Assembly (NCBI RefSeq): GCF_029227915.1
Contig: NC_079878.1
Location: 7,688,001-7,752,000 of the forward strand
Reading direction: 5' to 3'
Source: Hydractinia symbiolongicarpus
Lineage: Eukaryota; Cnidaria; Hydrozoa; Anthoathecata; Hydractiniidae
DNA: 64,000 nt
Shown piece by piece: positions 43,801 through 56,320 of the stretch. The notes under the pieces are model-generated. The model saw nothing but the letters and a program-made list of their open reading frames with translations. It was not told the DNA's origin and searched no databases. How positions within the stretch are numbered: position 1 is the stretch's first letter; every line of letters starts with the position of its first letter. The translations under genes were made by a program, and so were the position numbers.

Positions 43801-46800
43801 TTCGCAGTGGAAAACGTATTCATTTCACAAATTGTTTATCCACTTTCATGTGTTTTTTTATGTATCTTTTTATACCAAGCTTGTCATATTTAGGACATTT
43901 GTTTTGAGTTTTTTAATTCGTGAATGGTGTTGTCACTATTTATAATTCGTTTTTAGTGTCTAGGAAAAATTTATTGCTCTCTCAAAAAAATGAAAATATG
44001 TCAAGTAAGTTTTTTGTTATTTTTAATTCTTACACCGCCTGTCTTTATTATTAACGTAACAAAAAGTTTAACTATCCTATAGACTGGGTCCTAATAATAA
44101 TTAAATCGCATTACATTACAGGAACACTGATAAATCTTTAGAATACTTTGTTTGTTTTTTCGTGTTAAATTTTAACTGACCAATTTTCTTACATGCTATT
44201 TGTGAGAAGCTTCCGCATATTAGCACTAGGTTAAGGCATAAAGTACCTGCGGCCTCTTTGACAAGACATAACTTTGTTGTGCATGGTGTAAATTTTGTGG
44301 CTTTCCTAACTGTTAATTGAGTTTTTTTTAAACAATTTTGTACATTATGAGTTGTGACACTTTTAGGAATTGGGATAAGCCCTTTTAACTTTAGAGAAGT
44401 CTGTCATTCACGAGTGCCGTAGGATATATATTGTTGTAGGATATATATTGTTATTTATTTATTTATAAATGTGCTAGTTACCAGGCAGGCATAAAGGATA
44501 AAGTATTTTACATAGATTTAAAGAAAATATTGGTTGTTTTAGACAGCTACCAAGACAAACTACAAACAATTTTATGGTTTAGAATGAGTAGTTTGTAGGC
44601 ACTCAAGATATGATTTGCGGGCACTTCATATAAAAATTTACAAGAATTATTAGCCTATCACAAAAAAATATTTGACTTAGAACCTAAATTGAAAATCAAA
44701 AATATTTAGTCCATTCTGTTTACTTTGTGATGTGTGTGCAGCAATTATACAAATCTTTGTTTATGTCACAGGAACAGTGAACATAGCGAAAATGAAAGTG
44801 CAAGAAACACAGCTTCATGTAGATAAGTATGATTGAGAATGAGTGGGTAGTCGATGTAGTTGATGTAGATTGATACAGTCTTGAATTAGTGTTGTAGTTG
44901 AGAGAATACAATACTGTAGCCAATTATGTAGCTAAGTTGATTAATTTTCGCATTTGTTATCGCGGGAGTTAGTAAAATATCAACTTTAAATTGCTAGATA
45001 TGATCAGAAATTTGACACACGCTTAACGCTTCAGTCAGTCTGTTTTAATATCAGTTACTTTTACATAATTCTGCTTGAGGACATTTCAGTTGTTTTTGTC
45101 GTTCTTATTCGAATTTGATAAAGCCTGTCGATTGATTATACATTTGTATTTGTAGTTGAAAATTAAAAAAGTGGAAAATAAAAATAATTATTTACAAAAA
45201 TAATTATTCGCAAAAAGTTAAACTCCTCTCTATCCGCGAAATAAAGTGTTTGTCGAAATCACTCGTTCGCATATTCTTTTTTACCTCACACAAATTAATC
45301 AACTCGAAGGACTTTCTAAACAATAAGTTATTAAGTCATCGTGACAGTTAAAATGTTGTGTAGGAAAATCAGATCGTTGAATTGCTCATTTTTGCAAACT
45401 CGTATAGGTAGTTAACATAAAGCACGACATTATATTTGGAAATTTTTATTATAATCTACTATTTTTTTGTTGATATGAATGTAGATAACTTTGTTTGCTT
45501 GCATTTCTGTTTTGTTCTTCTGTTGAAAAAAAACTATTTTGAAATAATGAATGGTGGTGTCTGAGATCTGAGTTAAGATTGTTTTCGTAATGTTTTTTAG
45601 TATGCAAAGATTAAATGATGGGCTGCAGAAAGACGTGTCTGCTGTTAAGAAACAGATCACTGATGGGGAGAAACAACGAGAGAACCACATGTAAGTATGT
45701 GTCTTTGTTTTGTCGTCTTTAGGAATCTAAAGTAAGGGATGATTTGCTGAGCTTTCAATGTTTTGATGATTCAAAAGATTAAACAGTTATCTGTGACATG
45801 GTCCTCATGGGAATCAGCTTACTTAACTAACAACTTCATAAAATTATTTGGATTTGTTTCCGAGTTCGTTTTCGTCAATAAGTAAGGTGGATAGGTTTAT
45901 TCCAATAGTTTGTGTATTCTAAAAGTATGTGTAATTAGCCAAACTGGTCTTTACATAATGATCATTCGCAAAAACGTTTTTGCACAAAAACAATATCATT
46001 TGACAAGGGTTATACTTGGAATAGGACAATCTTTTGTTATTAAGGAACGTCATCCAGTCGAGATATGACGAATTGGCTGATAACTTCAGAAATGCCATGA
46101 AATACTATGTAGGTACCAGAATTTGTACTATTTTGTTAATATTTTGAAAGAAAGGTATTATTTTTTACCTAATTAATTGAAAATGGCACTCTTCTACGTG
46201 TAGATTGATAGAAGAAAAACTTATTAGTGTGTTGTGAGGGAGGAGACGAATACGTTATTTTTACAAATATTTAAAACATGTCTGACTTTGCAATAGAATA
46301 AGTTTCATTATAATAACCAACCTAATAATGGAAACTTCTAAATCTTTATTGGGCATTTCAGCACAAAAGACTACTACTTATTAAATACATGTCCCAATGA
46401 ATTTGTATTTAGTTTATTGTTTAAACAGTCCAACCGCTGCCTTCAACCCAATCGTAATTGAATCTAGTTTGTGTATCTGAATGCAAAAGAAGAAAAAAAT
46501 AATTTTAACAGAAACATCTCTTGATGTAGGTAGATCCTGTATTAAGTACTGAAGAAGGAATGTGGAAAGTTTCATGTGAAGCGAAAAAGAATGAGAGTAA
46601 GTGTTGAGCTGTGTATAGGTGTTGGCCGGCTGCCGGTTAATTTAGTGCTTCATGCATTGTGAACGCGAAAATTATACAATTGATTTTGTAAAACACGTTT
46701 CCCGAATTATACGTTTTTTTATAATTTGATGTTTTGACTTTAAAATCGCATTTAGCATCTGAAATTGGTTTCTGTATAAATATACTTAATGTCGAAGTGT

Positions 46801-47788
46801 TGTTTTGGTGATATGTAAACATAAAATGTTTTTTGATTATATTTGTATTTTTTAGTTACAAATGAAGAAGACACGCTGTCAAAAATGATGGAACGTTTGG
46901 AAAAACTAAAAATTATAAAAGGTATAAAAAAATATGTCTTGACATATTTTATTTGTATCGTTCTTCGACTGTATAACAGCTCCCTTTCTTTGATTTAGGT
47001 GTGCCCGAGGAAAAACCTCCCAAATCAATCTGGAGACAGTATCTAGATGCAGAGAACACTGCGCTGTACGTTGTATTTAGGATCAGTTTCCTAGAGGAAA
47101 TATTTTTTTGACTTTGCCTGTTTTTTTAAACACTTGCTATGTCTGTCATTGTGCATCTCTCCCTTATATTAAGGTTTACGAACTCTTATGTAGGAAAATT
47201 AGTACACCATGTTTTGCTACATGGTAGTCTGCATGGTGCACTCGGTAAAACATCAGCATTCCCATTTCATTTAGGACGTTGTTTCAAAGAGAAAACCAGC
47301 TTGCTGATACCGCTGTTAAAGAATTATATAATGCTCTTCAATCGGAAGATAAAAAGTGAGTTTTTGTAATTAAAAAGAATTATATTTTGTGAGAAGTAGT
47401 TTTAGCAAATTTGCGAAATTTTAAAATATTAGGCCAGTCATTTATTCGCGCAAATGTTTATCGCTTTAACTTGATAGAAATTGTTTATAAATATAGATAT
47501 AAATAAAAATATAACTCAACAGTTCGGTATTTACCTTATGTTTGTTTCATTCTATATTAAAGGAATATTTCTCTTTAAAAATAAAGATTTTTTTAAAACG
47601 TCTTTGAAAAGAGGCTGAACAAATTAGGTTGAAGACACCGTAGTGTATTTGCCATTTGCCAAAGCCATTGTGTTATTTCTACACTGTTTCTTCAAACAAA
47701 GAATTTCTGAAAGGTGAAACTTCTTTTTTTTAGTGTACACGAAATTGAAGAGAGTTTGTTTCAGCTGAAGAATCACAAAACTTTTTAA
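40857..47788 (+). CDS. Coiled-coil protein, 11 exons, 242 aa; possible SIX6OS1-like
   Basis: Exons: 40857-40917, 43710-43784, 43957-44004, 44772-44826, 45601-45690, 46045-46108, 46530-46596, 46856-46921, 46999-47065, 47275-47355, 47734-47788. All phases join, and the small exons have good donors (GTAAGT, GTGAGT) and pyrimidine tracts. The protein begins MADGNIDAFVLSNHFRELQQ, runs through about 110 residues of Lys/Glu/Leu-rich coiled coil, then has YDELADNFRNAMKYYVDPVL and GVPEEKPPKSIWRQYLD. It ends with another helical part and LFQLKNHKTF. No signal peptide or membrane segment is seen. The middle pattern (YxxxxxxF...YY, Pro, then a helix and VP....PSIW) resembles the N-terminal conserved part of the synaptonemal-complex protein SIX6OS1/C14orf39, but the match is weak. 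I do not recognise it with certainty. Intron 1 contains Helitron-like copy C. Confidence 0.75.
41080..41701 (+). mobile_element. Non-autonomous Helitron-like element, copy C
   Basis: Direct counterpart of copy A inside intron 1 of the coiled-coil gene. It ends with the GTGGATTTTTCCAC hairpin, GGGCTTTACTGACTAG at 41701 and then T. With copy B it forms a large inverted repeat around the first exon of the gene. Confidence 0.65.
41702..43709. other. Remainder of intron 1 of the coiled-coil gene
   Basis: AT-rich with a T tract near 42280 and overlapping short frames at 42376-42689 that show no recognisable domain. Nothing else is supported. Confidence 0.4.
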
Positions 47789-50485
47789 CGTGATGTTGTA
47801 ATATTGAATTGTTATGAAGAGATTCAACTCAACAGAACATTTCTGTTGTCAAGTTACGTCTTACGTTACGTCACTTGTTGTCACACGTTTTTTTCTTTTC
47901 TTTTTTTATAAGAAACCAGTCTACATTTAAAGGTTTTTATACTCCTTGCGGAAAATGTTGAGTAGCATTTTTTTCTCAAGTTTGAGGTTAATGGAAGCAA
48001 TTCTTCACTTAAGAAGAAAAATATTCACAATAAAATGGCTGATGTAAAAAGAACATAAGTTTTTGTTTTTATGGCAGCGTTGCATTAAGACAAGAAATAT
48101 GATTTATGGTTTCATAACTTTTTGTACATAGGTATGTCTCCTCTACATATTTTCTGAATAGGTGTTGTTATTTTGTGAAATAGCTTACGAATCTTGTCAT
48201 TTGCAAAAATTAATCCATGCGAAATATTTCGAATCTTGTCATTCACAAAAATGAATCCACGCGAATTCTTCGAATTTCATTCGCAAATTTTTTACATGGG
48301 AATGGTTCGTGTTAAAAAGACTGTCGACGTTTTATAAACGAATGATTTACAGTAAAATGTTAAGTTTTTGTTACCTCCTTCTATTGGTTATTCTTCCTTC
48401 TTGAAAATTTACCCGCGCGAAATATTACGACGAGCTAATTCGCGAAAATAAGTCAACGTGAATTTTTCTAAATCTTGCGATTCGTGAAAATAAGTCCACG
48501 CAAAAATAGTGAAAATTGTTTTCTGTTCAAGCGGAGAATGCAGTTGTTTGGAAACTTACCTTGTGCATTACAGAATGACGCGTCATTTCTTAGTACTTAA
48601 TCCGATGTTTAGATTTTACAACGTTAAAATAAGAAAGCACTGGGACATATTCCCCAGTAATGTATTACTTTAAGGGTAAAAATTATTTGCATAACTTGTG
48701 TGGATTGTGGATTTAGGCCAAATTTTCAAAACTTTGGTCCCAAATTAAGTGTAAGACGACAACTGATTTCGTAAAGTGAATTAATTCTTGTGCAGAATAA
48801 TTTTAATGTTGTTTTTTTTGTGAAATAGCTTACAAATCTCGTCATTCGCAAAAATTAATTCACTTAATGTAGTTGATGTTGTTAAAAAAACCAAAGTTTC
48901 ACGGATTTGCTGTTTTAACGTTGTTAAGTTTGTGTTTTAACTGTTGCATCACACATTCTTTCCAACATTTAGCGATTTAGTGAAGTTGCATTCAACTGTA
49001 GGGTAATAATTGTGATAAATGAGGCCGTTACACTGCAAAAAATAACATTCTTTGGAACTGGCAAGACTGGGTAAACACCGCAACCAGCTTGCCCACTGGA
49101 GTAGCGGTTTATTCGAAAATTAAGACGAATTAGTTATTTTTTACTGGAATGTCAAGCATAGAAAACAGTTTCAAAAATTACATTTCATTGACTTTGTAAC
49201 GGTACCAGCCCGTTTATGTTCCAACAGTTGCGTCTCACTTTCGTACCAAAATTAATGTGAGAATTATCTATCAGTATTATGGTGTTCCGCCCCTTTTACT
49301 GTTGAAACTATTCGCAGAGTCACCCAAGTGAGGGCTTTTGAACTTCCGTGTAATAATTGTGAAAAATGATACCTTTTGAGTGTGATAAATAAAATTCTTT
49401 CAAACACGACAAGACTACTCAAACTACGCAGAAAGCTTAACCGCTGAGGTTGCGTTGTTTTTTTATAGTTAAGAAGAATTACTCAGTATTCACTGTGGTA
49501 TCAGTCCACGCCTGTGACGCGCGCTGAAGAACTATGCAACATGGCATCATGCCGAAAATATGTGGGTTCATAACAACAAGTTTAATAGGTGTAATAAAAT
49601 TTCATTGCCTTTGATGCTTTCTCTTCTTCACACGAATTTTCATTCATCTCGGAGAACTATGATTGCTGGAGGACATTATGTTCATATTATTAATATTAGA
49701 AAACTTTATGTGGCCATTTTAACATTTGTTACTCTTACAACTTACAACTATTATATGTGCACAATTGATTACGAGATTAAAGACTTGTTTCGACAGTGAT
49801 GTCATGGCTTAATATGTCGCGTAAATCTGGAGTCTGGAATTGTGAAAAACTGTGGGCATAGTTTCTAAATATTTAAGGAAAAGATTTGTTTTCAGATTTT
49901 TTAAAGCGGCATCTGATTAACAGCATTTCTCGATAAAAAAACAAATATATCACGCGATAAACTTTCTCACAAAGTATCAATTTATCACAATGTTGTCTTG
50001 TGTTCCAATATTTACAGTCACATCGCAAGTATATACTCTAAAACCAATATTTGATAAGACGTAACTGCTCTTAGAATCATATACGCTGGACTTTTAAGTA
50101 TCAAGTAAATTTGCTTTAGCCTTCACCTATGAATCCTCTATTTTGTTAAAAATTTTGTCCTTATCCTTGATCTCAGTAAGTCATTGGCTTAATATTTGCA
50201 ATATCTATATGAAAAATTTCAGTGAGGTCATGCTTACAAACTTCTCTTTGTAAACAAAAGCATAGGTAACGTTTCCTTAAGAAGAAAATACAAACAAAAA
50301 AAACAAAAAACAAACATAGGATTAGTATAGAATGTAACATCAAAATCAAAGAAGTAAATAAAACCGATATGAACAAATACTTCCTGCGACAAAAAATGTA
50401 AAAAAAAAAGCACGACAAAGTAATTTTTTAAACGAAAAAAAGGTACTGGATTCTTTACTTAACTGGAAATCTTTACTTAAAAAAA
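47789..50485. other. Intergenic with TTCGCGAAAAT-type repeats
   Basis: Holds scattered related stretches such as CATTCGCAAAAATTAATCCA and TTCGTGAAAATAAGTCCACGC at about 48175-48300, 48410-48500 and 48820-48860. They look like fragments of one dispersed repeat. No gene was recognised. Confidence 0.5.
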
Positions 50486-53400
50486 ATGAAGATTATGTTT
50501 TTAAATTATCTTCTCGGCATTCTGTTCGTGTCGCATTTGAGCTTTGGTAAAATGATAAAAGCCAGACTGCATCGTGGTATAAATGATTATTTTAGTTCAA
50601 ACGAAACTTTAGATTGCAAATATTACAGCACACACACAAAACATAAAGGAAACTGTCTGTGTAATCCTTACCAGTCGTTTTATGCAAATAAAGACGGCGT
50701 CTTTCGATGCTATGAAGGTATTGGATGGAATTTAGGTAAGTGCATTTAGGTATTCAAATAATGTTCCTTTGGATATTGTGTTTATTTGGATCTTTAACAG
50801 TATTCTTAACACTAGGATTTTACTAACATCGCATTTTTTTTGATAAAGCGAATAACATCTGTAAAAGAGGGGTTCAATGGTTAGTTACTTTTGTGTGTGT
50901 GTGTGTGGGGGGGGGGGGGGGGAGAGTTATTTGGTTGCTAATGCAAACTAACTTAAACTTTCTGTTCATTCTAGGTTGTAAGTGGACATTCTCGCCGCCT
51001 ACTAACGGAATAAAATTGATGTCAGGTGCGGGTAACTTAGGTCATCTTAACATCACCTGTCATCGCAAAAGTCGTTTAAGAGCAACTGTCTATGAGCAAT
51101 GGGCATCATCAAAATGGAAGAATGCTGTAAATATATCTATTACACATCATAAGAATTTTGGATGGAAGGTAGATATAATTTACCTGTGCATTTTTTTCTT
51201 ATCTTCTTCCGGTTAAGCAGAAATCGGTATGTTCATAAGAATTTTTAGGTACAGACAAGCACACCAGAGTACTTGAAAGGTCGACTCTTTAAAGTTGTAA
51301 TTAACGGTTGTGAAAGAGCACCGGAAGCAAGTGGATGTGTTCTGTTCAAGATATCCGGCAGCATACCTTGTAAGTTGCTTTTCATCACTCAAACCTGTCG
51401 CTTAGCTTAGTTAGCTAATGTTGCTTTGAAAATAACATCCACAATACCGACTGGTAGCCTAGTGATACAGATTGATTGACGATTGATTTCTTAGGCGGTT
51501 GTCTAGTTAAGCGATTGTTGTGTTAGCACGACATCCGTAGCTCAAATGGAAGCTTTTATTGCACTATAACCTCCTTCGCAGGACCCTCGTTGATAGCAGT
51601 ACTAATAAAAACTAAAGAGGTTATCCCAGGTAAACAATTTAAGTAATAGTGACGTTCTTATACAATAACTTTCTTAAAACCTGAATTTATGTCGAACAAT
51701 GAGCACAAAAAAATTAATGTATGTTTTCATGTGTGAGCTATTTAATGAATAAAAATATGCTAAATACATGGAGCAAGTTAAAGGATTTCCTGAGTTTGAC
51801 CACGTCAGCAAAGAATAATAGAAAGTAACTAATCAAAAAGCGCGGAAAATTTTCTTAGTAGTGCCTAACTTCAGGTTAAATCTATGTTATAATACCCGTA
51901 TACGTCTGTTCGTCTATCTGTCGAGCAAAATGGTAGCTTAACTGCGCACGTAGCGAGACGCACGCAATGCTGTATAAAAAGAGCGGCCGAACCCGTGGAT
52001 TTATCCACGGGCTAACGACTTGTATTTATAATTATTTTCCCAATGTTTTTCAATTATTCAGTGCATTTTTCTTGAAAAGTTTTTATCCGAAAATCGGGAA
52101 ATAACGGGTTTTCAGGCAATTTTAGGCCTTTATTCATTGGAACTATATTAATCAGAAGTTTAAACAGAATGTAAAAAACTCGTTATAGAACGTGAGTATT
52201 TAAAATTTAAGCAGATAATGATACAGTCGTATTTCAAGCTTCTGATAATAAAGTACTGTTAATATACCCGAAAATTTATTGCCGCCATATTGTTTCTGTT
52301 ATAACGTACTATAAATGTGTTAAGTTTTTCCCATTAGGGCAAACCTGTCAAAGCTTATGAAGGACAACTGGACTGGATAAGTAACAAACAATAAGCAATA
52401 AAAACTAGATTTTATTCTTCCGAAGAAATATTGTCAAACGTGTACTAATAATGAGATTATAGTTTTGTACAAAATTTTTTTAGCATATTTAATGATATTG
52501 TTTCCCCAATATCCCCAGATCTACTTCATATTTCGGGACTTTTCAGTTTATTAAGAACCCTAGGTTGCTAACGACGGCAATCTATAAGCCGCATGCCATT
52601 TTTTTCAGCTTTATAAACAGATCACCTGCCCCAGTCTCCACCCATGATTTTTATTAGCCCTTAAATAACTTAGTTCTAATAACAGGTATAATTATTTGTA
52701 GATTTATGCCTCAACCTTATCTTTTAGGGCTATTGCCTAACTACCCATACACTACAAAGGAACCAATGAAAACTGCTGAAAGTAAGATCACAACTGTACC
52801 TTTAACGACAAAAAAAGTGACGACAATAAAGAAACTATCTTCATCGACTTTGAAGACAGAAGAAAATGCTTTTACAGAAAATGATAAGAAAAGTAAGACG
52901 GGTGTTGTAGCCATCATTTTGATGTGTGTGGCACTCATAATCATACTCGTAGTGGGTGTTTTGGTCTGGAGAAAATACTCTGGAAAATTAAAGGTAACTT
53001 ACCTTAGTCGTATTTAATAAAAAAGCTTTACTTCGATCTAAACATCTTCTGTTGATTTGATAGAAATTGTGTAAACCACGCCAGTTACCTGTGGACAACG
53101 AAAATGACAACAGAAATGTATACGCTTCAATGGCTAATGACACTATTGATAATCTGTATGTCACAATAGATTCTAATCCAGGTAGCCTCTGTATTTCTTT
53201 TTTTGAATGATTAATGTTATTAGACTGGTTTTAATCATGCAGTTTTAATTTTTTTTAGAAACAAAGCAAAGAAATTTATATGTAAGTGTCAATACTATTC
53301 TGCAACAAAGTCGATTTATTTTAGAATCTATGAAGTTGACAGAATAGGAGAGCTGTACACATTTCATTTTGGGGGGAACAAATTAAAAAAGTCATTTAAT

Positions 53401-53738
53401 GTTGCAAATTATAGACACAACGAAATGTTTATTTATTAAATATTTTAACATAAAATATCCAGTAACTTGAAATCGGTACATGCGCCTATCATACAACCTA
53501 AGCAAACTAATAATGTTTAGCGTTAAGAGCTGCAATTCAATCTTGACTTCTGTTTCTTTAGAGTGACTCATCCTGTGATGCGCCGTATGAAACACCAGTA
53601 ATTACCACAGGGGCAATCTACACACCACTAGATAGAGCGACTTCGGAACCATTATACTTTGAATGCGAGAAAGAATATGCGGACGTTGCAAACTTGACTG
53701 AAGATCCAATATATTTTGAGACTGAACCAGAGTCGTAA
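50486..53738 (+). CDS. Type I membrane protein with tyrosine-rich cytoplasmic tail, 7 exons
   Basis: Exons: 50486-50735, 50975-51168, 51249-51369, 52728-52993, 53064-53181, 53259-53281, 53562-53738; phases join to 382 residues. It begins with a signal peptide (MFLNYLLGILFVSHLSFG). The ectodomain has paired cysteines (CLCNPYQSF, RCYEG, GCKWTF, NITCHRKS, NGCERAPEASGC) and N-glycosylation sites (NET, NIT, NIS). A Thr-rich stalk (TTVPLTTKKVTTIKK) precedes the membrane segment (TGVVAIILMCVALIIILVVG). The tail carries at least six tyrosine motifs: NVYASM, NLYVTI, APYETP, AIYTPL, PLYFEC, PIYFET. Several fit YxxL/I/M SH2 or phosphatase docking. It would act as a cell-surface receptor signalling by tyrosine phosphorylation. 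I do not recognise the ectodomain family. It lies near a small Ig gene. Confidence 0.8.
51480..51640 (+). repeat. tRNA-like SINE fragment in intron 3
   Basis: CCGTAGCTCAAATGGAAGC resembles a tRNA A box region. It is followed by CCTCCTTCGCAGGACCCTCG, which is shared (complement) with 60300-60380. It could be mistaken for an exon but does not keep frame. Confidence 0.4.
51881..52021 (+). mobile_element. Mini-Helitron, about 141 bp
   Basis: Starts TCTATGTTATAATACCCGTA after A and ends with the hairpin CCCGTGGATTTATCCACGGG, then CTAACGACTTG before T. The interior includes CGTCTGTTCGTCTATCTGTC and GCAAAATGGTAGCTTAACTGCG. It matches the elements near 60.2 and 61.1 kb. Confidence 0.7.
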
Positions 53739-54974
53739 TGGAATACTAATTTTAGGTGCAGTGTTGCCCGTAATTGACATCGAATAAATAAATAAAAAAT
53801 AATCAAGTTTTTTCACAAATAGAAGATATTATTTGCTGCATTTAAGCTCAAGTACTGGCTGTATAGAGTGTGGACTCTGATTGACTTATAAATAGAGATC
53901 GCTAAATGTTGCACATTTTCAAAATAATTCCAGGAAAGTGTACAAAATAAACACTTCTAACCCTTCCCGCTACTGCCAACTCCTTGTAATTTTTAGAAAC
54001 AGCAATGAATGTTCACATCATTATTATAATTATTATAACAGAGTAGTTATTCTACCTTGTTAACTTTTAAGCATATAGGAAAGTTTTCTTAGGCATAAAA
54101 TTTTAGTTTCTCATAGCGTGTATTAGCAAACCTTTATTCCAAATTATGGTCTTTGCATGAATTAACACATCTCTATGCACGCATTTTAATGTCGTTGCAT
54201 TGTAGAGTAAACTTGCAGTCATATTACTTTACGTACATTAACAGAAATAACACACGTTAAAAACTTACTAAAGCGTGGCTAAAGTGAAACCGTTTTAGCA
54301 GACACAATCGGGACCTCAAAAATGTTGTAGATATGTGGCTGCTACGTTGAGGGTTTTTTATATCGGATTGTGTTAAGAGGCTTGTTTTGGAAAAAGAATA
54401 TTTGAGAGAACTCAAAATAGACTCCGAACTTAACAAAAACTTGGTCTGCTAATCAAATATCAATTCCATGGGTTATTGTTAGAATAGGCATTTTTTCAAT
54501 GCTACAGTCTCCCCCTCAATTCAATAGACATAAAACTGACCACAAAGTGTAGTCCAGATCTTAAGTAACAACTTAGCACATAATTGTTGATGTCAGCCAA
54601 AGCACAGGAATACCTCATTCTCAATATACTCCTACAAGTGCAACAAATTTGAGTATAGTCCTAGTTAAAATATGTTAACAAGACAGCTTATTTTAAAGTT
54701 CACCGCCACAACCATATTGGATTCACTCATTTTGAACTTGAGACTTCAGAATGAATCACAAAGAACCGGATATAAAGGGGAGATAGGTACGTGAATTTTA
54801 GACCTTTATCTTCGAAGGAGACCATAGAATTCATGGAAGGATTAAGCTAAGACTACGAAACTTGACATAGGAAGTAACCAAAATAGAAGAAGTGATTTGA
54901 CAGCGAAATTTGACGCCATTACCTTAGGAGAAGAAACTTTAGCAAATTTAGCAAATTTTCGATATTATTGAAGA
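53739..54974. other. Intergenic, no gene seen
   Basis: Downstream of the receptor gene. No coding stretch or named repeat was recognised. Confidence 0.5.
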
Positions 54975-55565
54975 TATTATTTCGGTTTAATTAAAGTTAA
55001 TTACGGTATTTTCATTTTCGGACCTAGATGTAAGGTAAGTACTTTTTCTGTAGGGCTGGTAATCAAATCTCAGGAAGTTGATACGAGATGCTGTTTATGT
55101 GTTTGTTACGTTCTAAACTGTTGATGGTTTCTTTAATCTTCCTGGCCGTTGTTCTGGATTCTCTGTCAATGATTTTCTTCTCATCCCAACTAAACTGATG
55201 ACTTCTGCTCCAGCTGTGGTCCGCAATTTCGTTTTTCTTCACATCTCCGTTTCTCACTGCGCGCATATGTTCTTGTACTCATTGCTTAAACTTTCTTTTT
55301 GTTTCGCCTATATACACTACATCACAATCTTTACACGGGGTTTCGTAAACAACATTGCTTTGTTCTTCCAGGTTTATTTTGTCTTTTGGATTAGACAAAG
55401 CGCTTCTTAGGGTGTCTTTAGAGTTAAGAATGCATTTGATATTGTGTTGCCTTAAAACTCGACGAAGGATCTCGCTGGTACCTGGTACAAAGGGTAGGAA
55501 TGCTGATGCGATAAATTCCTCTGATGTTTCCTTGTTGTCTCCGTTGCATCTTCTCTTCATTTTAT
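54975..55565 (-). mobile_element. Penelope-like element fragment with GIY-YIG endonuclease region
   Basis: The minus strand reads SEILRRVLRQHNIKCILNSK, then VVYETPCKDCDVVYIGETKR (the GIY-YIG core found after the reverse transcriptase in Penelope-like elements). After one in-frame TGA it continues with VQEHMRAVRNGDVKKNEIAD, SHQFSWDEKKIIDRESRTTA and INSISYQLPEIW. The end lies in sequence shared, inverted, with 56038-56320. The single stop and lack of reverse transcriptase mark it as a fragment. Confidence 0.8.
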
Positions 55566-55619
55566 TTCAGAATAAAAAATATTTTTATTTTTTATTTTAC
55601 ATCATTAAATCGAAAACGA

Positions 55620-56320
55620 TGCTGCATTCGGTTAAAAGACGAAGGTTCCAGTACCGAATTTTCTGCGTTTGGTCGAACTTGTTTTACCCAAAACTTGGTA
55701 TCTGTTTAATAAGAAGAATTTAATAAGAACTGTTGAGCTTGAACACGATGGAAGTATTGCTTTCCTGGACACTCCGGTCAAACGCAAGAATGGTTCCATT
55801 TCAGTTTCAGTGTATCGTAAACCAACACACACTGACCAGTACCTTAACTTCGAATCAAACCATCAGAAATCTTGCAAAGAAAGTGTCATATCTTCATTAC
55901 TGAATCGTGCCAACAGCGTGGTCAGTGACAAACAGGAGAGGAAAAAAGAAATTTGACGTGTGAGAAATGCATTAATCGCAAATGGATACAGTCATAAAGT
56001 CATCACGCAAGTAGAAAAGCAATGAGTACAAGAACATATGCGCGCAGTGAGAAACGGAGATGTGAAGAAAAACGAAATTGCGGACCACAGCTGGAGCAGA
56101 AGTCATCAGTTTATTTGGGATGAGAAGAAAATTATTGACAGAGAATCCAGAACAACGGCCAGGAAGATTAAAGAAACCATCAACCGTGTAGAACGTAACA
56201 AACACATAAACAGCATCTCGTATCAACTTCCTGAGATTTGGTTACCAGCCCTACAGAAGAAGTACTTTACCTTACATCTAGGTCCGAAAATGAAAATACC
56301 GTAATTAACTTTAATTATCA
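55620..56320 (+). mobile_element. Penelope-like element fragment, inverted partner
   Basis: The plus strand reads ELEHDGSIAFLDTPVKRKNG, SISVSVYRKPTHTDQYLNFE and SVISSLLNRANSVVSDKQER, typical of the region after the Penelope reverse transcriptase core. It then joins, after the same CAATGAGTACAAG stop-containing stretch as the minus copy, to VQEHMRAVRNGDVKKNEIAD and onward to LGPKMKIP. The segment containing the YIG core is missing here. Confidence 0.8.

Noticed and set aside
51581-51632. Open stretch GPSLIAVLIKTKEVIPG between consensus splice sites in the receptor gene
   Set aside because: Joining it to exon 3 makes a TGA at the junction, and part of it belongs to a repeat shared with 60.3 kb; skipping it keeps frame with the next exon.
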